DNA of 64,000 nt from Paludibacteraceae bacterium (GTDB taxonomy: Bacteria; Bacteroidota; Bacteroidia; Bacteroidales; Paludibacteraceae). The notes beneath the pieces were generated by a model. The model was given only the letters and a program-made list of their open reading frames with translations, did not search any database and was not told the DNA's origin. Location of the stretch: contig JAGBEJ010000013.1 in NCBI GenBank assembly GCA_017937025.1, forward strand, positions 1 through 64,000. Direction: 5' to 3'. Both the position numbers and the translations under genes were made by a program. Of the stretch, positions 7,932-16,242 are shown one piece after another (positions within the stretch are counted from its first letter, which is position 1; every line of letters starts with the position of its first letter).

Positions 7932-9368
7932 ATGAACCCTTTTATGCGCAAACATACACTTTGGGTGTTGGCTATATCTTTGCTTTTCAATATTTCTGTT
8001 TTTTCGCAGAACAAAGCTCTTCAGGATTTTATCTCGACTCCATCGCTCAGACGCGCGAATATCAGTCTGTTGGTCAAGAATGCGGCGACATCAAACACGG
8101 TGCTTGAATATCGCTCTAAGACTTGCGCTATCCCAGCCAGCACTACAAAGATCGTAACCACAGCGGCTGCGCTTGAGATGCTTTCACCAGACTTCAAGTT
8201 TGAGACAGTTCTGCAGTACGATGGCAACATTTCCAACGGGGTGCTTAATGGCAATATTTATATACTTGGCGGATTGGACCCGACTCTCGGCTCGAAATAC
8301 ATGGGAACTCAGGATTTTCTTAGCCAATGGCTTATGGCTATTAAAGGTATGGGCATAGAGGAGATAAGCGGCAACATTATAGCTGATGCTTCACTGATAA
8401 ACAATCAGGGAATAAGCCCGAAATGGACTTGGGAGGATATGGGAAATTATTATGGCGCAGGGGCTTATGCGTTGTCGGTTTATGACAATATCTGCACAGT
8501 TGGATTTAAGACAGGTGCGCCAGGTACGATAGCGGAAGTCGTGAGCTGTAGTCCGGATTTGCCTGATTTTTCTGTGAAATCTTATGTGAAGGCGGCGAAC
8601 ACAAATTCCGACGACTCTTATTTCTATGGCGCGCCACTGATCGGGGAGCGTACAATCTACGGCACACTTCCAGCCAATAGATCCGCATTCTATGTGAAGG
8701 CTGACATTTACAATCCGCCTCTTCTTCTCGCTCAAAGGTTGTGTAATGAGCTTAAAAGCAATGGAATACAAGTCGATGGCAAGCCTGATGTCATGTGGAA
8801 AAAGGAGAAGGGAGCTCGTATGCGTGTTGCAATACATGTGATAGAGTCGCCTGCGCTTTCGGAAATTGTCTCGGATATAAACCACAGGAGTAATAATCAT
8901 TACGCTGAGCATGTTTATAGATATATGGGCTCAAAGCAAGGCGAAGGCACCGATACAGATGCTGGCGCTAATGTTATAAAATCTTATTGGAAATCGCGCG
9001 GACTTGATACAGAAGGACTTCTGCAATTCGATGGATGCGGTTTGTCCACTATGAATGCTATAACTGCGGACTTTTTGGTGTCGCTGCTTATTTATGAAAA
9101 GAACAAGGCTAAATATTCCGACGAATTCTACGAGTCGCTGCCTGTGGCAGGAGTAAATGGCACTGTAAAGAAACTTTTGAAAGGAACTAAGCTGGAAGGT
9201 AAGGTGCATGCTAAAAGTGGAAGTATTTCACGCACACAGTGTTATGCTGGATATATAGAGTGGAAGGGTGAAACATACGCGTTCGCAGTTATGGTGAACA
9301 ACTTCAGTGGTGCAAGAAATAGCGTATTGAAGGCAATAGAGAATGTACTGCTTAGTGTCGCTAATTAA
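7932..9368 (+). CDS. dacB: D-Ala-D-Ala carboxypeptidase/endopeptidase, PBP4 (S13)
   Basis: S13 (class C) penicillin-binding proteins trim or cut peptidoglycan crosslinks in the periplasm. The 478-residue product has a signal peptide ending near VFSQ, then the three active-site motifs: S70-TT-K73 (SxxK), S320-N-N322 (SxN) and K428-S-G430 (KTG type). The long insert between SxxK and SxN is typical of the family. It is divergent from holB with 79 bases between and is followed 11 bases later by birA. Confidence 0.95.
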   Translation: MNPFMRKHTLWVLAISLLFNISVFSQNKALQDFISTPSLRRANISLLVKNAATSNTVLEYRSKTCAIPASTTKIVTTAAALEMLSPDFKFETVLQYDGNISNGVLNGNIYILGGLDPTLGSKYMGTQDFLSQWLMAIKGMGIEEISGNIIADASLINNQGISPKWTWEDMGNYYGAGAYALSVYDNICTVGFKTGAPGTIAEVVSCSPDLPDFSVKSYVKAANTNSDDSYFYGAPLIGERTIYGTLPANRSAFYVKADIYNPPLLLAQRLCNELKSNGIQVDGKPDVMWKKEKGARMRVAIHVIESPALSEIVSDINHRSNNHYAEHVYRYMGSKQGEGTDTDAGANVIKSYWKSRGLDTEGLLQFDGCGLSTMNAITADFLVSLLIYEKNKAKYSDEFYESLPVAGVNGTVKKLLKGTKLEGKVHAKSGSISRTQCYAGYIEWKGETYAFAVMVNNFSGARNSVLKAIENVLLSVAN

Positions 9369-9379
9369 AGAAATCTATA

Positions 9380-10141
9380 ATGGAATCAACTATACATTTA
9401 AAGACAATCGGCTCAACAAATGATTATCTCGCGAAACTGATGACTGAGGAGCAAGTGCCGGAAGGGACTGTCGTCATTGCGGATTACCAAACTGCTGGGC
9501 GCGGACAGACCGGCAACACATGGGAGTCGGCAAAAGGCGAGAACCTGACATTCAGCATGGCGCTGTATCCCGACATTCCGGTGGCATCGTCGTTTCTGCT
9601 GTCGCAGGCGGTTTCTCTTGCTCTTATTGACACGCTTGACCACTTCTCGATTCCAGAGAGTCAGATAAAGTGGCCCAACGACATTTACGTAGGTGACAAC
9701 AAGATGGCGGGCTTCATAATCGACCAGACCGTTGTTGGCGACAAGGTTACTTCTGCTGTCGTGGGCATCGGACTGAATGTCAATCAGAAGGATTTCTCTA
9801 AGGCTCTGCCTAACGCCACTTCTATGGCGGCAGTCACAGGCGAGACCTATCGTCTGAAGGACGTACTCAAGGTGTTCCGCACAAAGTTCACTGTGCGATA
9901 CAATGAACTGCTGAACGAGGAGGCAGAGGACATCAGGAGGGAATATACGGAGCGCCTTTTCCGTTTCGGCTCAATGTATCCGTATATGGCAATTTCCGAT
10001 GGCGCGATATTCAATGCCATCATCACCGGTGTCACTCCGAAAGGCTGTCTGCAGCTTCGTCTGACCGACGGCACAGAGCGCACTTTCGCGTTCAAGGAAC
10101 TGCGTTTCGTTTATTATTCCACAGGATTATCGCTCGAGTAG
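9380..10141 (+). CDS. birA: Biotin--[acetyl-CoA-carboxylase] ligase
   Basis: This enzyme makes biotinyl-AMP and attaches biotin to carboxyl carrier proteins. The 253-residue form lacks the N-terminal helix-turn-helix of E. coli BirA, so it is a monofunctional ligase, not a repressor. Visible motifs are TAGRGQTGNTWES (biotinyl-AMP loop), KWPNDIYVGDNKMAGF and VVGIGLNVNQ. It follows dacB closely and converges on ispG with only 3 bases between the stops. Confidence 0.95.
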   Translation: MESTIHLKTIGSTNDYLAKLMTEEQVPEGTVVIADYQTAGRGQTGNTWESAKGENLTFSMALYPDIPVASSFLLSQAVSLALIDTLDHFSIPESQIKWPNDIYVGDNKMAGFIIDQTVVGDKVTSAVVGIGLNVNQKDFSKALPNATSMAAVTGETYRLKDVLKVFRTKFTVRYNELLNEEAEDIRREYTERLFRFGSMYPYMAISDGAIFNAIITGVTPKGCLQLRLTDGTERTFAFKELRFVYYSTGLSLE

Positions 10142-10144
10142 GCT

Positions 10145-11833
10145 TTATTCTTTCCAGTCGCCATTGTCTTTTATCAGAGCAATGAGCTTATCGACGGCTT
10201 GGTCGGTCGGGATGTTCTTCTCGACACATTCCTTGCGCTTGTACAGCGACACTTTGCCTACGCCTGCGCCCACGTATCCGTAGTCGGCGTCGGCCATCTC
10301 GCCTGGACCGTTGACGATGCAGCCCATGATTCCGATTTTCAGGCCTTTCAGGTGCTTGGTCCTCTCCTTTATCTGGGTTATCGTATTTTCCAGGTCGTAG
10401 AGCGTTCTGCCGCAGCCTGGGCATGAGATGTACTCTGTCTTTGTTATTCTCGCTCTGGTGGCTTGCAGAATGCTGAACGAGAGGTTCTTAATATCCTCCG
10501 GAGCGATTTTGTCGCTTGCATTTTCAATCATTATGCCGTCTGCCATGCCATCGATGAACATTACGCCCATGTCGGCGGCCGCCTTCACTTGCAGAGACTC
10601 CAGGTCGTCTTCGTTGTATGTCTTCTTGAGAATCACGGGAGCGGCGATATTCTCGCTTTCAAGCCTGTGGATTACGGCTCGGTATTCTCCTGTGCTGTTT
10701 TTGCCGGTTGAGTTTATGATTATGACGCTGTTCTCTTTTCTCGCTTCAGCGCACAGCGCGTCCCAGCATGAGAATGCGGATTTCAGGTCGGTTTCTATCG
10801 CGTTTACGCCTGCTTCTTTCATCTGCTTTATGCTGGTGTAGTCGGGCTGTGGCTCGACAAACACATCGCCGCAATTTGTTATTACGACAGGGACGTTCTC
10901 GCCGCCGATGTTTCGCACTGCAGTCGTCTTTCTTCTGCTATATGAGAACGGGTTGAATTTGCCGCAGTCCTTTGCGCTTATGCCGTCCGCTGTTTCTCTT
11001 TCCTTGAAGTAGTCGGCGAGTTTCTTTGCCACAGGGATTTCCTTCTCTGGCGCCTCGCTGAGCGACACTCTTATCGTGTCTCCTATGCCGTCGGCGAGCA
11101 GTGCTCCTATGCCGGCTGCCGATTTTATTCTGCCGTCCTCGCCGTTGCCGGCTTCAGTCACGCCCAGATGCAGCGGATAGTCCATGCCTTCGTCTATCAT
11201 CATGGCGCAGAGTATTCTCACGCTTTCCACCATCACCATGGTGTTCGATGCCTTCATGGACACTACAACGTTGTCGAATCCGAGTTTGTGGCATAGTCTC
11301 AGGTACTCCATCGCCGACTCCGCCATGCCTTGCGGTGTGTCGCCGTACTTGTCCATCACGTGCTGCGCCAGCGAGCCGTGGTTAACGCCGATTCTCAGCG
11401 CCGTCTTGTGCTCGTTGCAGATGTCTATCAGTTTCTTGAGTTTCTCCTCTGTCTCTTCTGGATTTTTCGAGAAGTTGCCTGGATTTATTCTGACTTTCTC
11501 TACATGCTTAGCCGCTTCTTCCGCCGCCTTCGGGTTAAAGTGTATGTCGGCCACGAGTGGGGTGGTGTAGCCTTCAGACCTTAGCTTTTCATGAATGTTT
11601 TTAAGATTTTCTGCCTCCTTCACGCCTTGAGCAGTGAGTCTCACCAAGTCACCTCCGGCATCGGCGATTCTTTTTATTTGCGCCACGCTGGCGTCGGTGT
11701 CAAGTGTGTTTGTGTTGGTCATGGACTGCAGGCGAATCTCGTTGCCGCCTCCGAGTGCCACGCCGCCGATAGTCACTTCTCTTGTTGTTCTTCTTTTGTA
11801 GTTGAACAAATCTATGCAGTAATCTTTGTTCAT
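10145..11833 (-). CDS. ispG: HMBPP synthase IspG (GcpE), large form
   Basis: IspG reduces MEcPP to HMBPP in the MEP isoprenoid pathway and needs a [4Fe-4S] cluster. At 562 residues it is much longer than the E. coli enzyme (about 370); the extra middle part corresponds to the inserted domain of plant-type enzymes. The TIM barrel is N-terminal (TNTLDTDASVAQIKRI, VADIHFNP, VRINPGN). The cluster cysteines are seen in SCPGCGRT (about 469-476) and GCIVNGPGE (about 503-511). It starts 25 bases after the sufD stop, so the Fe-S enzyme seems to be expressed with the SufBCD scaffold. Confidence 0.96.
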   Translation of the reverse strand: MNKDYCIDLFNYKRRTTREVTIGGVALGGGNEIRLQSMTNTNTLDTDASVAQIKRIADAGGDLVRLTAQGVKEAENLKNIHEKLRSEGYTTPLVADIHFNPKAAEEAAKHVEKVRINPGNFSKNPEETEEKLKKLIDICNEHKTALRIGVNHGSLAQHVMDKYGDTPQGMAESAMEYLRLCHKLGFDNVVVSMKASNTMVMVESVRILCAMMIDEGMDYPLHLGVTEAGNGEDGRIKSAAGIGALLADGIGDTIRVSLSEAPEKEIPVAKKLADYFKERETADGISAKDCGKFNPFSYSRRKTTAVRNIGGENVPVVITNCGDVFVEPQPDYTSIKQMKEAGVNAIETDLKSAFSCWDALCAEARKENSVIIINSTGKNSTGEYRAVIHRLESENIAAPVILKKTYNEDDLESLQVKAAADMGVMFIDGMADGIMIENASDKIAPEDIKNLSFSILQATRARITKTEYISCPGCGRTLYDLENTITQIKERTKHLKGLKIGIMGCIVNGPGEMADADYGYVGAGVGKVSLYKRKECVEKNIPTDQAVDKLIALIKDNGDWKE

Positions 11834-11858
11834 GTCAGGTCTGAGTTGTGTGTTGGTT

Positions 11859-13226
11859 TTATGAATGGCACGCCGAGATTGATGCGCAGCCTTTGCATGT
11901 GCTCTCTATCTCGCCTCTGAACTTTCTTTCCACCATCATTCTTATGGCGTCTTTCAGTTCCGGAATCATGATCTTCTCCTCCACGTCGTTTACGAAAGCG
12001 AACATCAGCAGCATCTTAGCCACAGGCTCTGGTATTCCTCTTGATCTTAGGTAGAAAATCTCGTCGTTGTTCAGTTGTCCCACAGTGGCTCCGTGGTTGC
12101 ATATCACGTCGTCTGCGTAAATCTCGAGGTGAGGTCTTGTGTACATTCTCGCTTCTTTGCTCAGGCAGATGTTCTTGTTGGTCTGTATGGCTTTGGTCTT
12201 TTGCGCGTCTTGCGCCACCATTATTGTGCCGCTGAAGCATCCTGTCGATTTTCCGTCGAGCACGTATTTGTAAAGCTCGTTGGTCGTGCATCCGCCCTCC
12301 CAGTGGTTCACCAGTGTGTCGGTGTCGGTATGCTGTTCGCCGTCGCAGATTGCCATTCCGCAAAGGTCAAGGTTCGCGTTCTTGCCTCTGAAGTTCACTT
12401 CCACGTTGTTGCGTGTCAGTCCGTTCTGCAGCGTCAGTTCATTGACGAGCGCGTCGCTGTTCTCGTCGAGTTCCATGAAGATGTGGCTGAGGTTGGTCAT
12501 GTCGCTTCTGGTGTTCTCCACCTTGTAATGTTCATACTTCGCTCCCTTGCCGACGAATATCTCCGTCACTCTGTTAGCCAGGAACTTATGGTCGTTCTGT
12601 GCGAATATGCTGTCGATGAGTTTTGCTTCCGCTCCGTCCTCGATTACAATCAGGTTTCTGCATGTGGCGAGCTGGTCTATGCTGCTCGTCATGAGGTTTA
12701 CAAGCTGTATTGGGTACGGCATTTTCACGCCCTTAGGCACATACAGGAAGAATCCGTCCTCCGCGAATGTTGTGTTGAAGTCCACAGAGCCATCCTTGCT
12801 GTCCTTTGCCGCCTTGCCGTAGTGTTTGTCCACGATGTCCTTGTGCTCGGCAGCGGCTTTTTTCAGGCTGCATGCTATCACGCCGTCGGGCAGCGGAGCG
12901 GCTTTTGGCTGTTGCTCTTTGTCGTAGAACTGGTCGTTCACCACAAAGTATATCCTGTTGCTCAACCCCGGCACACTGTACTTGTGTGCGCTGCTGTATG
13001 GATTCACGTTGAAATCCACAGCGTTTATGTTCATTCCGTAGTCCGGAGCGAACGAGCTGGCTATGTCGGTGTAGAGATATTCCTCGTCCTTCTTGGTCGG
13101 GAATCCTCTTTTGGAGAATCTCTCGAAAGCCGCCTTGCGTGCGTCGTTAAGTGCGCCAGCCGAGTTTTTCTCTATCGTGTCGGCGTGTTGCTTGTATAGG
13201 TTTATGTATTGTTCTTCTACGCTCAT
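11859..13226 (-). CDS. sufD: Fe-S assembly scaffold subunit SufD
   Basis: SufD pairs with SufB in the SufBC2D scaffold, where Fe-S clusters form. The 455-residue protein is mostly a beta-helix and ends with the family signature ATVGQLNNDEIFYLRSRGI, then the helical C-terminus. The C-terminal CKGCASISACHS is cysteine-rich, which is unusual enough to note. It lies between sufC and ispG, 18 bases after sufC. Confidence 0.93.
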   Translation of the reverse strand: MSVEEQYINLYKQHADTIEKNSAGALNDARKAAFERFSKRGFPTKKDEEYLYTDIASSFAPDYGMNINAVDFNVNPYSSAHKYSVPGLSNRIYFVVNDQFYDKEQQPKAAPLPDGVIACSLKKAAAEHKDIVDKHYGKAAKDSKDGSVDFNTTFAEDGFFLYVPKGVKMPYPIQLVNLMTSSIDQLATCRNLIVIEDGAEAKLIDSIFAQNDHKFLANRVTEIFVGKGAKYEHYKVENTRSDMTNLSHIFMELDENSDALVNELTLQNGLTRNNVEVNFRGKNANLDLCGMAICDGEQHTDTDTLVNHWEGGCTTNELYKYVLDGKSTGCFSGTIMVAQDAQKTKAIQTNKNICLSKEARMYTRPHLEIYADDVICNHGATVGQLNNDEIFYLRSRGIPEPVAKMLLMFAFVNDVEEKIMIPELKDAIRMMVERKFRGEIESTCKGCASISACHS

Positions 13227-13244
13227 TTTAGTCAGTTTTCTTTC

Positions 13245-14000
13245 TTATTCTCCGTCCACTTCCTTCTTTATCCAGTCGTAACCCTTCTCCTCGAGTTCGA
13301 GAGCCAGCTCCTTGCCGGCGGTCTTGACGATTCTGCCCTTGTACAGCACATGCACGATGTCTGGCACAATGTAGTCCAGAAGTCTTTGGTAGTGCGTGAT
13401 TACGATTGTCGAGTTGTCCTTGCTCTTGAGTTTGTTCACGCCGTTAGCCACGATTCTCAATGCGTCGATGTCCAGTCCGGAGTCAGTCTCGTCGAGTATC
13501 GACAGCTTTGGCTCCAGCATCGCCATCTGGAATATCTCGTTTCTTTTCTTCTCGCCGCCTGAGAATCCTTCGTTCACCGACCTGTTGGCCAGCTTGTTGT
13601 CTAATTCCACATACTCCTTCTTCTCTCTCATCAGTTTGAGGAATTCAGAGGCAGGCAGCGGGTCCAGTCCTTTGTATTTTCTGTGCTCGTTGACGGCAGT
13701 TCTCATGAAGTTCACCATGCTCACTCCTGGTATCTCCACTGGATACTGGAAGCTCAGGAACACGCCTTCTCTTGAGATGTCCTCAGGGCTCATGCCCACG
13801 ATGTTCTTGCCGTTGAAGATTATCTCTCCCTCTGTTATCTCGTAGGCAGGGTTGCCTGTTATCACCGAAGACAGCGTGCTCTTGCCGGAGCCGTTAGGTC
13901 CCATTATGGCATGCACTTCGCCGTCGTTTACAGTCAGTTTTATACCTTTCAATATCTCTTTGCCGTTGATGTTGGCGTGTAGGTTTTTTATTTCAAGCAT
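13245..14000 (-). CDS. sufC: SufC ATPase of the Fe-S scaffold
   Basis: SufC is an ABC-type ATPase that drives conformational change in SufBC2D. The 251-residue protein has Walker A GPNGSGKST (34-42), a Q-loop (FQYPVEIPGV), the signature FSGGEKKRNEI and Walker B LSILDETDSGLD, exactly the SufC pattern. It sits between sufB and sufD on the minus strand with short gaps. Confidence 0.97.
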   Translation of the reverse strand: MLEIKNLHANINGKEILKGIKLTVNDGEVHAIMGPNGSGKSTLSSVITGNPAYEITEGEIIFNGKNIVGMSPEDISREGVFLSFQYPVEIPGVSMVNFMRTAVNEHRKYKGLDPLPASEFLKLMREKKEYVELDNKLANRSVNEGFSGGEKKRNEIFQMAMLEPKLSILDETDSGLDIDALRIVANGVNKLKSKDNSTIVITHYQRLLDYIVPDIVHVLYKGRIVKTAGKELALELEEKGYDWIKKEVDGE

Positions 14001-14030
14001 ATTTCGTTGTGTTGTTTTTTCGTTTTACGT

Positions 14031-15485
14031 TTATCCCACCGATGATGTGTTCTCGAGGCTTATCTCGAGCAGTCTCTGCGCTTCCACTGCGAACTCCATA
14101 GGCAGCTTGTTCAGCACCTCCTTGGCGTATCCATTCACAATCAGCGACACTGCGTTGTTGTTGGATATTCCTCTCTGGTTGCAGTAGAACATCTGCTCGT
14201 CGCTGATTTTGGATGTCGTCGCCTCGTGTTCCACGACTGCTGTGTCGTTGTGTATGTCCATGTACGGGAATGTGTGCGCGCCGCACTTGTCGCCCAGCAG
14301 CAGCGAGTCGCACTGCGAGAAGTTTCTGGCGTTGTCAGCCTCAGGCGACACTCTCACCAGTCCGCGGTAGCTGTTCTGGCTTCGTCCTGCCGATATGCCC
14401 TTCGAGCAGATATGCGAGCGTGTGTTCTTGCCTAAGTGTATCATCTTGGTGCCGGTGTCGGCCTGCTGGTAGTTGTTTGTCACTGCCACCGAGTAGAATT
14501 CGCCCACCGAGTTGTCGCCCTTCAGTACGCAGCTTGGGTACTTCCATGTTATGGCTGAGCCGGTCTCCACCTGAGTCCACGAGAGTTTTGCGTCGTCCTT
14601 GCAGAGTCCTCTTTTTGTCACGAAGTTGTAAACGCCGCCCTTGCCCTGCTTGTCGCCGGGATACCAGTTCTGCACAGTCGAGTATTTCACTTCCGCTCTG
14701 TCATTCACGATTATCTCCACGATGGCGGCATGCAGCTGATACTCGTCTCTGGCAGGAGCGGTGCAGCCTTCCAGATAGCTGACGTACGACTCATCGTCGG
14801 CCACTATCAGTGTTCTCTCGAATTGTCCTGTGTTTATAGCGTTGATTCTGAAGTATGACGACAGCTCCATAGGGCATCTCACGCCTTTCGGAATATAGAC
14901 GAAAGAACCGTCGGAGAACACTGCCGAGTTCAGCGCCGCGAAGAAGTTGTCGCCGGCAGGCACCACCGAGCCGAGATATTTCTTCACGAGGTCAGGGTAG
15001 TTCTTCACAGCCTCGGATATGGAGCAGAAGATGATGCCTTCTGCCGCGAGTTTCTCTTTGTTGGTCGTCTTCACCGACACGCTGTCCATGATGGCATCGA
15101 CAGCCATGCCCACGTGCATCTTTTGCTCCTCGATTGGTATGCCGAGCTTGTCGAATGTCTTAAGCAACTCTGGGTCAACCTCGTCAAGGCTTTCCGGACC
15201 CTTCTTCTGCTTCGGAGCGGCATAGTATTTTATCGCTTGGTAGTCGAGCTCCGGCAGGTCCAGATGAGGCCAGTGCGGCATCTCCATTTTCTTCCACTGG
15301 TTGTATGCCTTGAGCCTGAATTCCAGAAGCCAGTCCGGCTCGCCCTTCTTTTCGGAGATAAGTCTTATTGTGTCCTCGTTCAGTCCAGCGGGGATGTAGT
15401 CAGTGTCAATGTCTGTCGTGAATCCGTATTTGTATTCCTCGTTGGCGAGTTCCTCAATTATCTTGTCGTCGTTATTTTCTGCCAT
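14031..15485 (-). CDS. sufB: Fe-S assembly scaffold subunit SufB
   Basis: SufB is the cluster-building subunit of SufBC2D. I choose the ATG at 15485 (MAENNDDK, 484 residues) over the upstream in-frame start at 15524, because an AGGA ribosome-binding site lies 8 bases before it and the family starts here. Conserved blocks include GYTTDI-like [13 protein letters not shown], the YLEGCTAP strand, and the C-terminal [19 protein letters not shown]. It is the first gene of sufB-sufC-sufD-ispG. Confidence 0.95.
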   Translation of the reverse strand: MAENNDDKIIEELANEEYKYGFTTDIDTDYIPAGLNEDTIRLISEKKGEPDWLLEFRLKAYNQWKKMEMPHWPHLDLPELDYQAIKYYAAPKQKKGPESLDEVDPELLKTFDKLGIPIEEQKMHVGMAVDAIMDSVSVKTTNKEKLAAEGIIFCSISEAVKNYPDLVKKYLGSVVPAGDNFFAALNSAVFSDGSFVYIPKGVRCPMELSSYFRINAINTGQFERTLIVADDESYVSYLEGCTAPARDEYQLHAAIVEIIVNDRAEVKYSTVQNWYPGDKQGKGGVYNFVTKRGLCKDDAKLSWTQVETGSAITWKYPSCVLKGDNSVGEFYSVAVTNNYQQADTGTKMIHLGKNTRSHICSKGISAGRSQNSYRGLVRVSPEADNARNFSQCDSLLLGDKCGAHTFPYMDIHNDTAVVEHEATTSKISDEQMFYCNQRGISNNNAVSLIVNGYAKEVLNKLPMEFAVEAQRLLEISLENTSSVG

Positions 15486-15521
15486 ATTGTTTCCTTCTCT
15501 TGCTTTTTGCTTACAAAAAAA

Positions 15522-15529
15522 CAAAGTTA
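15522..15529 (-). promoter_or_regulatory. Possible -7 element for sufBCD-ispG
   Basis: The minus strand reads TAACTTTG, matching TAnnTTTG, 37 bases before the sufB start. I could not find a TTG at the normal spacing. No Fur-box-like or IscR-like palindrome is obvious beside it. Confidence 0.4.
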
Positions 15530-15595
15530 CTCACAATGCGTAAATTAACAGCTTTCGGAAATGAAAAATATTCTAAAACAGACGGTGTTATGCAG

Positions 15596-15634
15596 AAACA
15601 AAAAAGACATCGGTGGCGATTGCCGCAGATGTCT
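15596..15634 (-). terminator. Terminator of cvpA
   Basis: On the minus strand a long stem (agacatctgcggc with gccaccgatgtct, two internal mismatches) and a 4-nt loop are followed by a T-rich tail. It begins about 27 bases after the cvpA stop. Confidence 0.75.
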
Positions 15635-15661
15635 TCTTGTTTTCTTTCTGTCGCTGTGTTA

Positions 15662-16177
15662 TTATTCTCCCCAGGCTTTGCCCAGATTGTCGAAGTCATG
15701 CTCCTGGATGAATGGCATGATGGCCGGCATGATTTTCTTCACAGGCGTGTAGAGCAACGACTCCTGTTCGTAATGCTCGCCGAAGAATTGCGTTTTCGCA
15801 TTTACCGCATGCACCAGGTTTATCAGCAACGATGCGATAATCAGGTATTTCACCAGAGAAACCGCACCGCCCAGCATCTTGTTCGTGCTGCTGAGTATGG
15901 TTTTGTCGACAGTCTTGCCTATGAGCCTGCCGACCAGAATGCACACCATCACTGCGACCACGAATATCGTCAGATAGGCGAGTATCATGGCCACATAATC
16001 CGCGCAGCTGAACCAGCCGACGAACTTCGGCGCTATGCCCGGAGCGAACAGTCTCGCCGCCAGCACGCCGATTATCACGCTCACGATGGACGTGATTTCC
16101 TCGATGAGGCCGTGCATCAGTCCTTTGATGACCGCGAATACGCAAATGCCTATGATGATAAAATCAAAGATGTTCAT
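15662..16177 (-). CDS. CvpA-family inner-membrane protein
   Basis: CvpA-family proteins are small membrane proteins named for colicin V production; E. coli CvpA also helps envelope stress resistance. I choose the ATG at 16177 (171 residues); the longer frame would need a TTG at 16198 lying inside the infB terminator. Four hydrophobic segments are seen (about 5-22, 26-45, 60-85 and 100-125). The C-terminal region after 130 is polar. It stands as a single gene between two terminators. Confidence 0.85.
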   Translation of the reverse strand: MNIFDFIIIGICVFAVIKGLMHGLIEEITSIVSVIIGVLAARLFAPGIAPKFVGWFSCADYVAMILAYLTIFVVAVMVCILVGRLIGKTVDKTILSSTNKMLGGAVSLVKYLIIASLLINLVHAVNAKTQFFGEHYEQESLLYTPVKKIMPAIMPFIQEHDFDNLGKAWGE

Positions 16178-16183
16178 GTGTGT

Positions 16184-16222
16184 AAAAAACAAAGACAACG
16201 CCGCGCGAAAAACGGCGTTGTC
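16184..16222 (-). terminator. Terminator of rimP-nusA-infB
   Basis: On the minus strand a perfect 10-bp stem (gacaacgccg with cggcgttgtc) and a 9-nt loop are followed by tttgtttttt. It lies 20 bases after the infB stop and directly before the cvpA start. Confidence 0.9.
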
Positions 16223-16242
16223 ATGACTGTATCAAGTGTCTG

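Noticed and set aside
12075..13199. A 374-codon plus-strand frame opposite sufD
   Set aside because: No recognisable protein, and it falls entirely on sufD.
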